64,000 bases of DNA from Apostichopus japonicus (lineage: Eukaryota; Echinodermata; Holothuroidea; Aspidochirotida; Stichopodidae): assembly GCF_037975245.1 (NCBI RefSeq), contig NC_092580.1:9897001-9961000 (forward strand), read 5' to 3'. The notes under the pieces were generated by a model. That model worked only from the letters and a program-made list of their open reading frames with translations. It was not told where the DNA came from and ran no database searches. This document shows, piece after piece, positions 59,701-64,000 of this stretch (position 1 is the first letter of the stretch; each line of letters starts with the position of its first letter). A program made the position numbers and the translations under genes.

Positions 59701-62700
59701 TGTTGGTCCCAATTCTTATCTTTTTGACGGAGAGGGGAGGGGATCTAGGGGGCAGGAGGTGTGTATAAGGTGCGGTCATTTGTCCTCTTATATTGAGAAG
59801 ATGAATTCATGTGCAGGTCCATTGCTTGTTCCTAGGAAATGAACGAACCTAAACTGAATACAGTCATTCGTCTAATATCGGACTTCCTGGGATAATGGGT
59901 TTACATGTTTACAGTATGAATACCTCAAGCCAGTGGTTATTCTAGCTATTCTCACGCAGTTAATATGAGTTCCGACCAAAAATCACCAAGTTTTGCATCA
60001 CTGTGTTCAGATATCATGAGAACAGGGAATGTTTATCTCACATTTCTCATTTGTGGAGAAAGGGTTGGGGAGGGGGAGGGGTGGGTAGGGGTAATATAGA
60101 AGATTTATATCCTCACATATTGAATAAAAAAGTATTCCTTTTGTCTATAAAGTATCAAAATAGAACAGCAGTGATTAATGATGTCATGTATCAAAGTTTA
60201 GAATACTCATTAGTCAGTCTTCACGGTATGCTAGTCATGGCTTGGTTTTAAAATGTCCAAGTGCAACACCGGTTGGTCTCTTTATGTAATTATTATGTAG
60301 ACACAGCAGCTACCTTTTCAATACAGTTCTACAATTTTTTGAGCAAAATGTGTCTGTTTGCTACACTCACATTATAGATTGGCGAAAGTAAAAAATGGCA
60401 AACTGATGGTCCATACGTAGCTTCCAGATTATGACAGAGTTGCGGGAACAGAAGTGACCATGATAGTCACAGGTTAGCTGGTAATGTTGTGGAGTTGGGG
60501 TTAGCACCTGTCAGTGGATCTGGGAGTTTAATCTACATATTGACACATAATGATTTTGGACTCTTTTCCTCCATAGCGATACTAATCTCTCTTCCTTTTA
60601 ATATCACTTATTCTTTAACAGTTTACATGGATGGTTCTATAGTGTACGATGCAATGAAGGCAGAAACCAAAGAATTTCAGTCACAGGTAAGATGGAGTGT
60701 ACAAATATTAGGCCTTAGTGCTATCGCCATAAAAGAGGGGGAGGGGGGGGGGGCTGTAGCAGTGTCCAGGCGAAATCAGTTGCAGATAAACACTAGTGTA
60801 AGTAAAAGAACAGCCCAGAGGTGACTTGAATTTAGACCTGCTAAAGAGGAGGACCTTCATGTATGTGGGTAAGTAAGTGGGTTATATAATTCTTTCATGC
60901 CATTTTCAAGATATTTCTGGTTGAAGTTGTCACAATTTTTTACCAAAAGGGAACATGGATCTTTAAGGTATGATATGTCTGAGATGCACTTTAAAAACAA
61001 AGAAAAGCTGATGGTCTTTGTTTTTCACACTATTGTGAACAGAAGTTTAATGTAATTGATACAATAACTCAGTGGATATTTGGAGTATCTCTCACATCAC
61101 ACTTTATTCAAGTTCACTTTCCATACAAAAAGTAACTTCAAATTAATATATCCAGAAAAAGGCTTGTAGGAATTTAAGAGTTTTCACCAAGATACCCTGA
61201 TTGTATTTAACTTGACCAAATGAATCTCCAAATTATACATTTATATTACGGACAAATAACCAAAAATTGCTGGTGACATGTGCGTAATGTTTCCAAATTG
61301 TCTTGTCACTTGTTAATAGTCAATATGATCACAGGTACCCCACAGGTACCTTTAAGTCCACCTCCCCCCTCCCATCCCACTCCACATCACCCCCATCACT
61401 GCCAATCTTGATGTGGGAGGTTGTTTAGTCAGATTGGTGCATACATCCAATATCTTAACTGACACTTGAAGACAGGTTTATTATTTAGTTGACAAGGAAT
61501 TATTTCTCTCTTCCAGACTCATAGTCAATGATTCATGAAGCATCAGCTATATGTTTTGCAGTATTTTTTTCTTGCATGGATTATTCATGTCTATATTTTT
61601 CAAGCTTTGTCCATCTAGAGTGGTCACAATTAAGTGTCATTGTAATAACTCATATGTATTGTATTGTACTGTAAATTGACATTTATTCCAAATGAAACAT
61701 TCAGACTAAGGCAGAAGATTTCTGTATGATTTTGTACAAGCAGACCCCCCCACCCCCCCACTATGTGTATGAACAGCTCTATAGCTATCAGTCTGTTAAA
61801 GTCTTTGTCAAGCTTACATGATGAGGAGGACGCTAATGTCTATAGCTATTAGTCTGCTTAAGTCTTTGTCAAGCTTACATGATGAGGAGGATGCTAATGT
61901 GTAAAGCTATCAGCCTGTTAAAGTCTTTGTCCAGCTTACATGATGAGGAGGACGCTAATGTCTATAGCTATCAGTCTGTTAAAGTCTTTGTCAAGCTGAA
62001 ATGATGAGGAGGATGCTAATGTCTATAGCTATCAGTCTGTTTAAGTCTTTGTCAAGCTTACATGAGGAGGGGGACTCTAATGTCTATAGCTATTAGTCTG
62101 CTTAAGTCTTTGTCAAGCTTACATGATGAGGAGGACGCTAATGTGTAAAGCTCTCAGCCTGTTAAAGTCTTTGTCCAGCTTACATGATGAGGAGGACGCT
62201 AATGTCTATAGCTATCAGTCTGTTTAAGTCTTTTTCAAGCTTACATGATGAGGGGGACGCTGATGTCTATAGCTATCAGTCTGTTAAAGTCTTCGTCAAG
62301 CTTACATGCTGAGGAGGACGCTAATGTCTTCTCGGCAATATTCGCTGGAGCCTTGTCATCATAGGATCCATTAGTAGCTAGGATCCATTAAAGCTTGACT
62401 TGCTCTCCATCTCGATTAATAAGGGAGTGTTTTCCTACTGTGTTATCCGGATTTGAAAAACACAAATCTTTAGATTTTCCAAGAGGGAAAGGTTTGGTTG
62501 GATTACCAGAAGCATTTAAGCAGTTTTATATGAATACTTTATGACATCGAATAACAGAATACGATATGCTTGGCACAGTATCCAGTTTTCTGAACCACAC
62601 AGTATGCAATACTGTGTCAACAAGTTCTATGATTCCAATAAAGTCTAGAGGTATCAGAATGGGTTTTGAGATAATTGTCAAAAAATAACTATCAAAGACA

Positions 62701-63714
62701 AAAAGAAAGAAAAAATATGAAGTATTTATGACGATGACTTTTAAGATTAATAAACAGTAAAAGGAATAGTTTCAGTTATGATTCATAAATTGTACAGCGT
62801 TGTCAAAATTGTACAGTGTCTGACAAAAGAAGATATTTTTCTGTGTGTAGCTATTGATGATGAAGACATTATATATAGCGATCATTTAGCAGAGTACATA
62901 CTAATGTGGGATGTTCATTAGAATTAAGACAAGACAATGTATATTTGTCTTAGTTTAATTGTTGCTTGTGAGGAGCTCAGTTGTTATATAATGGTCTATG
63001 ACCATTTCACCTTTAGGGAATAATGTGCCTTGATGGTTAAAGGCCAGCTATATTCAGATGCCTATTAATCTTGATTGACAGTATAAATGTAACATGCACT
63101 GCATATGGTAATTTCCTGCTTTTAATGCCTGCTCTGGGAGTTTATATGCTTTCCCATGCTGCCCAAGAGATAAATTAAATAACATATCAGAATGCCTTAA
63201 ACTGAGCTTTAGTCCACACCCTCCCCCCCCCCCCACCCCCGATCACCTCTTAAAGTTAAACAAACTGTTAGAAGGAAGGTATTGTATGGAGAGAATACAG
63301 GTGGGAGTATAGTTTGAAATGAACTGTATTTTCTGCATCTGGGTTAAATGTTACATACATCATCATTGCCCAAGATAACATCTGAACCTTTACTCATACT
63401 GAGAGTAACAAGCAAACCTGCCTATTCATGTATTAATAAAAAGGTGGGTTCGTTTACATCAAATAGCTGATTTGCTTGCAGGCAGACATCAAGCATAAAA
63501 CTTTTTATCAGATGCTATCTCTTGCACGTTCATCAGATTAACATGCTCTCTGACCTTCCCACAGAGTTACATCTGGAACAAAAGAATAAATTCCCAGCAG
63601 AGTTTCCTCTGGTACTGGCTTGAGATGATTCAAGCTTTCTCGCCACTTTCCATTATTTCTGTTATTATCTACTTGCTAATATTTGTCCAGTCCCTGAAGC
63701 TAAAGAGTTTTTAA
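26707..63714 (+). CDS. Mucin-like, signal-peptide-bearing repeat protein with C-terminal hydrophobic segment (spliced, 7 coding exons)
   Basis: Not recognised as a named gene. Seven exons with GT-AG borders join to 3219 nt (1072 aa plus stop), exactly divisible by three and phase-consistent at all six junctions. Residues 1-18 (MRALVILWLLCMVPQFAA) form a textbook signal peptide, split by intron 1. Residues 23-867 are 28 full repeats of 29 or 31 residues plus a partial one, about 31% Ser/Thr with Pro, starting T-S-P/L-P-A-A-A and ending ATQQAG. Residues 868-935 are a Ser-rich then basic linker (KSRRRKKD). Residues 936-1023 look folded (YYIDPTPLVVGNQLLVSFAI, VYMDGSIVYDAMK) and might be SEA-like. 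Residues about 1047-1065 are a hydrophobic, probably membrane-spanning segment, then a short basic tail. The inferred role is a heavily O-glycosylated cell-surface mucin. Further small exons could exist in the long introns. Confidence 0.75.
26729..31270 (+). other. Start of the 16.1-kb intron 1 of the mucin-like gene
   Basis: About 4.5 kb of AT-rich sequence without recognised exons or transposons. A-rich runs at 29467-29507. Nothing else supported. Confidence 0.45.
31279..32463. mobile_element. hAT element, family 2, 1185 bp, with perfect 8-bp TSD
   Basis: Ends TAGTGTTTGCACGGGT...ACCCGTGTAAACTA, flanked by GTATTTAT at 31271-31278 and 32464-32471. The interior has subterminal TACCCG motifs and about four diverged ~120-bp repeats ('gacttagtgtggtgttaggctaa'). 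Two short ORFs (31856-32074 and 32144-32335) show no transposase motif, so it is non-autonomous. Confidence 0.88.
32691..33208. mobile_element. Foldback element with 22-bp GCCCAACC subterminal repeats, copy A
   Basis: Left half is about 15 tandem copies of the 22-bp unit GGTCATTTCGCCCAACCAGC-CT. The right end is the inverted form (GGGTGAAATGG, GTTGGGCGAAATGG, TTGTTGGGCAAAGTGACC). The middle 'attcgggaattgtta' and 'ggatcagtgtttta' blocks occur inverted in copy B (48060-48130). Both copies have GGCTTTC just left of the GGTCA start, so that motif may be part of the element. Confidence 0.8.
33209..34370 (+). other. Mucin-like intron 1 segment, nothing further seen
   Basis: No gene or element recognised; short C-run at about 33761-33778. 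Confidence 0.45.
34371..34757. repeat. ~146-bp tandem array, left part
   Basis: About 2.7 copies of a unit with TCTGATGGTCTTCCTGTCC, 'tttgacatcagacactagcaaa' and GAAACCTGTTAATTG. The array continues at 37347 on the far side of the inserted transposon. Confidence 0.92.
34931..35497 (+). pseudogene. SAP-domain accessory protein of an ISL2EU-like transposon, N-terminal fragment
   Basis: ATG 34931 opens a 188-codon frame. Residues about 5-45 (SLEEFKLWKVDRLKEFLKKR, NGRKEELVALAYAA) fit the SAP DNA-binding helix-extended-helix motif. Residues about 70-150 (WPPCMYIDIAHYFTSID, YLESGWLREIFYNAIS, CFLKAECTPSQ) resemble the region before the SWIM/YqaJ-type exonuclease part of the second protein encoded by ISL2EU transposons. 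The frame then enters low-complexity sequence and stops at 35497, so the exonuclease part is missing. Either this is a truncated pseudogene or further exons were lost in the internal deletion. Family assignment is from memory of typical sequences, not from a search. Confidence 0.65.
35553..36122. mobile_element. Possible nested element with GAATGACA subterminal repeats
   Basis: The left boundary has AAAAACGAATGACAGCGAATG with further GAATGAC copies; the right boundary has the inverse (CAATTGTCATTCGTTTTAG). It lies inside the ISL2EU-like element and downstream of the SAP-protein fragment. Exact ends and duplication were not resolved. Confidence 0.45.
36677..37167. mobile_element. hAT-type MITE, family 3, with perfect 8-bp TSD, nested in the ISL2EU-like element
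   Basis: Ends CAGGGGCGTAGCGAG...TTCGCTACGCCCCTG, flanked by GTCGTAAA at 36669-36676 and 37168-37175. It contains a tandem duplication of about 135 bp (starts near 36849 and 36984) and two G-rich cores (GGGGAGGGG). Confidence 0.9.
37347..38205. repeat. ~146-bp tandem array, right part
   Basis: About 6 copies; TCTGATG starts at 37388, 37534, 37804, 37950 and 38096, mostly 146 bp apart (one unit is shorter, as is the left part at 34504). Several units carry the uninterrupted CCTGTTAATTGCGCTGTT target. Confidence 0.93.
38206..39610 (+). other. Mucin-like intron 1 segment, nothing further seen
   Basis: C-run and A-run at about 38430-38464 and a C-run at 39251. No gene recognised. Confidence 0.45.
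39616..40185. mobile_element. TTAA MITE family B with long inverted arms
   Basis: Ends AGGATTGGTTCAG...CTGAACCAATCCT, flanked by TTAA at 39612-39615 and 40186-40189. Imperfect inverted similarity continues inward about 200 bp per arm, including GATGTCACATCCTCAC at 39779 and its complement GTGAGGATGTGACATCAC near 39999. No coding capacity. TTAA use suggests piggyBac or Kolobok mobilisation. Confidence 0.85.
40188..40628. mobile_element. Foldback-like element abutting the TTAA MITE
   Basis: The first and last ~85 bp are imperfect inverted repeats: the left arm has ATATTTATGTTGCCGTTGCA and AAACTTATGTTGCC, the right arm has GGAACATAAGTTTCC and GCAGCAACATAAATAT. Ends near AAGTATGGCGTGCC / GGCACGTACTT. 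The target duplication is not resolved because the TTAA MITE shares the left boundary. Confidence 0.65.
41021..41669. mobile_element. hAT-type MITE, family 4, 649 bp, with perfect 8-bp TSD
   Basis: Perfect 13-bp ends CAAGGGCGGCGGA / TCCGCCGCCCTTG, flanked by GGTAGTAC at 41013-41020 and 41670-41677. It includes G-runs at 41037-41047 and 41508-41516. No coding capacity. Confidence 0.92.
41678..42411 (+). other. Mucin-like intron 1 segment, nothing further seen
   Basis: Apart from the ACATAC microsatellite, no repeat or exon recognised. Confidence 0.45.
42057..42155. repeat. (CATA)n/(ACAC) microsatellite
   Basis: Imperfect ACATACATACACGCATACAT steps over about 100 bp. Confidence 0.9.
42412..42800. 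repeat. Dispersed repeat, copy 2 (first copy at 4794-5140)
   Basis: Shares GTAAATCTGTGATGTCATA, 'atgccatcattaggtcat', 'gatgatgtcaattttagacttgatcaagt' and 'gtcttgtatgtgaagg' with copy 1 in the same order. Ends about 80 bp before the repeat exon of the mucin-like gene. Confidence 0.65.
42877..45533 (+). CDS. Mucin-like gene coding exon 2 (signal-peptide end and all tandem repeats)
   Basis: Acceptor ttctttctcacaccag|GG with a strong polypyrimidine tract; donor AAAG|GTAAGT, phase 0. A 2657-bp exon encoding LLCMVPQFAAHPRY, the repeats, and a Ser-rich linker ending EVPPK. All repeat length changes are multiples of 3, so the frame is kept, which supports selection for coding. Confidence 0.9.
42921..45455 (+). 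repeat. 87/93-bp coding minisatellite, 28 full copies plus one partial
   Basis: Each unit encodes 29 residues (19 units) or 31 residues (9 units, with an extra I/T/V-A before EGG). Variation is concentrated at three spots: P/L in TS[PL]PAAA, TPT versus KTT after AAA, and the optional two-residue insert. Bases between units are nearly invariant, which indicates recent homogenisation. Confidence 0.95.
45534..45764 (+). other. Mucin-like intron 2 start, nothing seen
   Basis: No repeat recognised before the palindrome at 45765. Confidence 0.4.
45765..46300. repeat. Dispersed repeat beginning with a 30-bp palindrome
   Basis: 45765-45794 is a near-perfect palindrome (28 of 30 positions) centred on CCAGCATGCTGG. 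It is followed by 'tgagctattgttacagtgcgg' and GGGGTCAAAGGTCACC-type phrases (DR1 of GGTCA at about 45938), resembling the AGGTCA-rich repeat at 22-24 kb. End not defined. Confidence 0.5.
46385..46701 (-). CDS. Unassigned exon-like ORF on the minus strand
   Basis: Read on the minus strand, a pyrimidine-rich tract (CTTTCTCCCCTCTACCTGAG) and CAG at about 46675 form a good acceptor. The sequence is then open for about 95 codons (PEALLAKILAGCLHTSGSKT, LIGYWALMLTVQQLI, CKQTLQRLVDKLKEALAKGE) before TGA. The composition (helical, balanced, no repeats) is unlike the shadow ORFs nearby. The family is not recognised. It may be a terminal exon of a nested gene, a captured gene fragment in a repeat, or chance; a possible donor AAAAG|GTGAAG lies near its end. 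Confidence 0.4.
46777..46930. mobile_element. Possible hAT-like 5' end (CAGTGGTGTAGCCAGG)
   Basis: The motif resembles the left ends of the hAT MITEs in this window and is followed by a G-run at 46809-46818. No matching right end or duplication found, so it is a truncated copy or chance. Confidence 0.3.
47313..48415. mobile_element. Foldback element with GCCCAACC repeats, copy B (41-bp perfect TIRs)
   Basis: The first 41 bp (TGGTCACTTCGCCC...) and last 41 bp (...GGGCGAAGTGACCA) are perfect inverted complements. Subterminal 22-bp-type units occur on both sides. The interior shares blocks with copy A in inverted orientation. Flanks GCTTTC/GCTTCC may be a 6-bp duplication with one mismatch. A hAT MITE is nested at 47437-47815. 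Confidence 0.88.
47437..47815. mobile_element. hAT-type MITE, family 5, with perfect 8-bp TSD, nested in foldback copy B
   Basis: 379 bp, ends CAGTGGCGGAGC...GCCCCGCCACTG, flanked by TTGTTGGT at 47429-47436 and 47816-47823. Inserted in a GCCCAACCTTGTTGGTCA repeat unit of the host element. Confidence 0.9.
48416..48627 (+). other. Mucin-like intron 2 segment, nothing seen
   Basis: No feature recognised. Confidence 0.4.
48628..48710 (-). mobile_element. Decayed tRNA-derived SINE head (minus strand)
   Basis: On the minus strand: 'taactcagtacctcagtgcc' (A-box-like), CTTT-CAATCAT-AAAG (a possible anticodon stem and 7-nt loop, but without U33), then CCTGAGTTCGAGTCACTCC (good B box). The layout is that of a tRNA-derived promoter. 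The missing U33 and weak arms argue against a working tRNA. Confidence 0.45.
48711..50979 (+). other. Mucin-like intron 2 segment, no gene seen
   Basis: AT-rich; a small AAT-rich patch at 49573-49615. A diverged doublet around 50580 and 50730 ('gagaaaaattt/actgagcagatttgaattntgaagagctac') shows a local ~150-bp duplication. Confidence 0.4.
50984..51298 (+). mobile_element. TTAA MITE family A, copy 2
   Basis: 315 bp, ends AGGCATTGAAGACTCGC...GCAAGTCTTCACACCCT, flanked by TTAA at 50980-50983 and 51299-51302. The interior is the reverse complement of copy 1 (20780-21125). Confidence 0.88.
51573..52024. mobile_element. CAGG-SATGAGACT element, copy 1
   Basis: Ends CAGGCATGAGACTCTTCCGC...CAGTCTCATCCCTG; the interior matches 54558-55046 closely. 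No target duplication is visible because the right end directly abuts the 39-bp array. Contains T-rich runs and the G/C-rich core 'cccctccccca'. Confidence 0.8.
52025..53672. repeat. 39-bp tandem array, about 42 copies
   Basis: Unit AATACTAGAGGTATTCAATG + CTGTACAAAATAACATGGA with 36-38-bp variants. 52751-53090 and 53091-53430 are identical over 340 bp, a recent higher-order duplication. ORFs on both strands are repeat by-products. Confidence 0.95.
53673..54473 (+). other. Mucin-like intron 2 segment between two arrays
   Basis: AT-rich, no exon recognised. Confidence 0.4.
54474..55762. repeat. ~21-bp tandem array (TATGTAGCTAACATAGCACAC)n, split by a transposon
   Basis: Diverged units of 20-23 bp, several with the inverse CTATGTAG / CATAGC symmetry. 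Interrupted by the element at 54558-55046. Confidence 0.9.
54558..55046. mobile_element. CAGG-SATGAGACT element, copy 2
   Basis: Ends CAGGCATGAGACTCTTCCGC...CAGTCTCATCCCTG. Flanked by CATAGC on both sides, but this is also part of the host array unit, so the duplication length is ambiguous. Differs from copy 1 mainly by an expanded TTTATTTAATTTT run. Confidence 0.82.
55763..56309 (+). other. End of mucin-like intron 2
   Basis: No feature beyond the acceptor ctcttgcttgtttaatttcag. Confidence 0.45.
56310..56375 (+). CDS. Mucin-like gene coding exon 3
   Basis: Acceptor tgtttaatttcag|AAA; donor ATATCT|GTAAGT; phase 0 on both sides. Encodes KPKTINSKTEQSKSVTIKIAIS, 22 residues. Confidence 0.75.
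56376..57656 (+). other. Mucin-like intron 3, with an unassigned ORF
   Basis: Contains an ORF from ATG 57190 to 57465 (92 residues, beginning MDTWYLDSTTFQEAV). It has no clear splice acceptor and no recognised family. Nothing else seen. Confidence 0.35.
57657..57716 (+). CDS. Mucin-like gene coding exon 4
   Basis: Acceptor tacattttcgcag|AAC; donor GATGAG|GTAAGT; phase 0 on both sides. Encodes NLKSKLNKSRRRKKDATLDE, a basic linker with a possible furin-like RRRKK cluster. Confidence 0.75.
57717..59327 (+). other. Mucin-like intron 4, nothing further seen
   Basis: G-rich patch at 58670-58800. No gene recognised. Confidence 0.45.
59328..59526 (+). CDS. Mucin-like gene coding exon 5
   Basis: Acceptor attctcatttttag|AAT, phase 0; donor GCAGAAG|GTGAGG, phase 1. 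Encodes IWREQYEQEFLNKV, then QPEDIYYIDPTPLVVGNQ and LLVSFAIKYPGTSAE, a helix followed by beta strands, compatible with part of an SEA-like fold (inference). Confidence 0.8.
59527..60621 (+). other. Mucin-like intron 5, nothing further seen
   Basis: No repeat or gene recognised. Confidence 0.45.
60622..60686 (+). CDS. Mucin-like gene coding exon 6
   Basis: Acceptor cttattctttaacag|TT completes G+TT = Val; donor TCACAG|GTAAGA, phase 0. Encodes VYMDGSIVYDAMKAETKEF. Confidence 0.75.
60687..61774 (+). other. Mucin-like intron 6, nothing further seen
   Basis: C-rich patch at 61361-61395. No exon recognised. Confidence 0.45.
61780..62328. repeat. 61-bp tandem array, about 9 copies
   Basis: Unit TCTATAGCTATCAGTCTGTT + AAAGTCTTTGTCAAGCTTAC + ATGATGAGGAGGACGCTAATG, with scattered substitutions. 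Confidence 0.95.
62329..63564 (+). other. Rest of mucin-like intron 6
   Basis: Short direct duplicate 'taggatccatta' near 62363-62390 and a C-run at 63222. No exon recognised. Confidence 0.45.
63565..63714 (+). CDS. Mucin-like gene terminal coding exon 7 (hydrophobic segment)
   Basis: Acceptor gaccttcccacag|AGT, phase 0, then 49 codons and TAA at 63712-63714. Encodes SYIWNKRINSQQSFLWYWLE, then SPLSIISVIIYLLIFVQSL and the tail KLKSF. One strong hydrophobic helix with a short basic tail fits a type I membrane anchor. Confidence 0.75.
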   Translation, partial: SYIWNKRINSQQSFLWYWLEMIQAFSPLSIISVIIYLLIFVQSLKLKSF

Positions 63715-64000
63715 CCGTAGAGCAGCACACCCTTGGATAATCAGTGAGTGAGCTATAACGTAGAGAATAGCAGACCACATATGACGGATCAAAAGAAGAA
63801 TAATGTATGGATATGTATTTATCTTATGCATTTCACATTGCATTGAGCCTCCAGCTATTTCTATTTAAGCCTTTGCACGGCGGCTGTAGAAAGGCCCCCG
63901 CATTTACGGGAGTCAGATAACAATCCCAATGGCAGGAAATGTAATTTTATGAGAACAAAACAAGGATGAAACGCATCATTTGTACGATTCCAGATGGAAT
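63715..64000 (+). other. Presumed 3' UTR of the mucin-like gene
   Basis: No AATAAA was found before the window edge, so the 3' end may lie outside. Confidence 0.35.

Overview
The window is eukaryotic nuclear DNA, AT-rich, with split genes (GT-AG introns) and a very high load of transposon remnants and tandem repeats. The style (hAT-like elements with CAGTGGCGTAGG-type ends, ISL2EU-like DNA transposon, AGGTCA-rich satellites, long introns) suggests a marine invertebrate, possibly an echinoderm or a relative; this is an inference and the species cannot be fixed from sequence alone. No bacterial genes, operons or CRISPR arrays are present.

Two plus-strand protein genes were reconstructed by joining exons in frame by hand. 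(1) 1327-17130: a NOL9/Grc3-family polynucleotide 5'-kinase (pre-rRNA ITS2 processing), 12 coding exons, 2976 nt including stop = 991 aa, with a long basic/acidic N-terminal extension, a Walker A motif GKKGTGKST in exon 4 and a YLEADTGQ motif in exon 5. (2) 26707-63714: an apparently undescribed mucin-like membrane protein, 7 coding exons, 3219 nt = 1072 aa. A signal peptide is split across a 16-kb intron, followed by 28 full 29-31-residue Ser/Thr/Pro-rich repeats in a single 2.66-kb exon, a short basic linker, a small folded-looking region and a C-terminal hydrophobic segment. An exon-like minus-strand ORF (46385-46701) lies inside this gene's second intron and is unassigned.

Layout: 1-530 end of a hAT-like element with internal 84-bp repeats; 1.3-17.3 kb NOL9 gene, whose introns carry a 13-bp satellite (5.96-7.84 kb) and a 77-bp x 32 array (12.5-14.96 kb); 17.3-26.7 kb intergenic, with two copies of one 365-bp hAT MITE, a TTAA MITE, degenerate 22-bp repeats and an AGGTCA direct-repeat satellite; 26.7-42.9 kb first intron of the mucin-like gene, with hAT, foldback, ISL2EU-like and TTAA elements, several nested; 42.9-45.5 kb repeat exon; 45.5-63.7 kb the remaining exons, separated by more elements, a 39-bp array (52.0-53.7 kb), a 21-bp array (54.5-55.76 kb) and a 61-bp array (61.8-62.3 kb).

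Many mobile elements are defined here by both terminal inverted repeats and perfect target-site duplications read directly from the sequence: six hAT-type insertions with perfect 8-bp duplications, two TTAA families, and one insertion into a tandem array whose empty site is visible in neighbouring array units.
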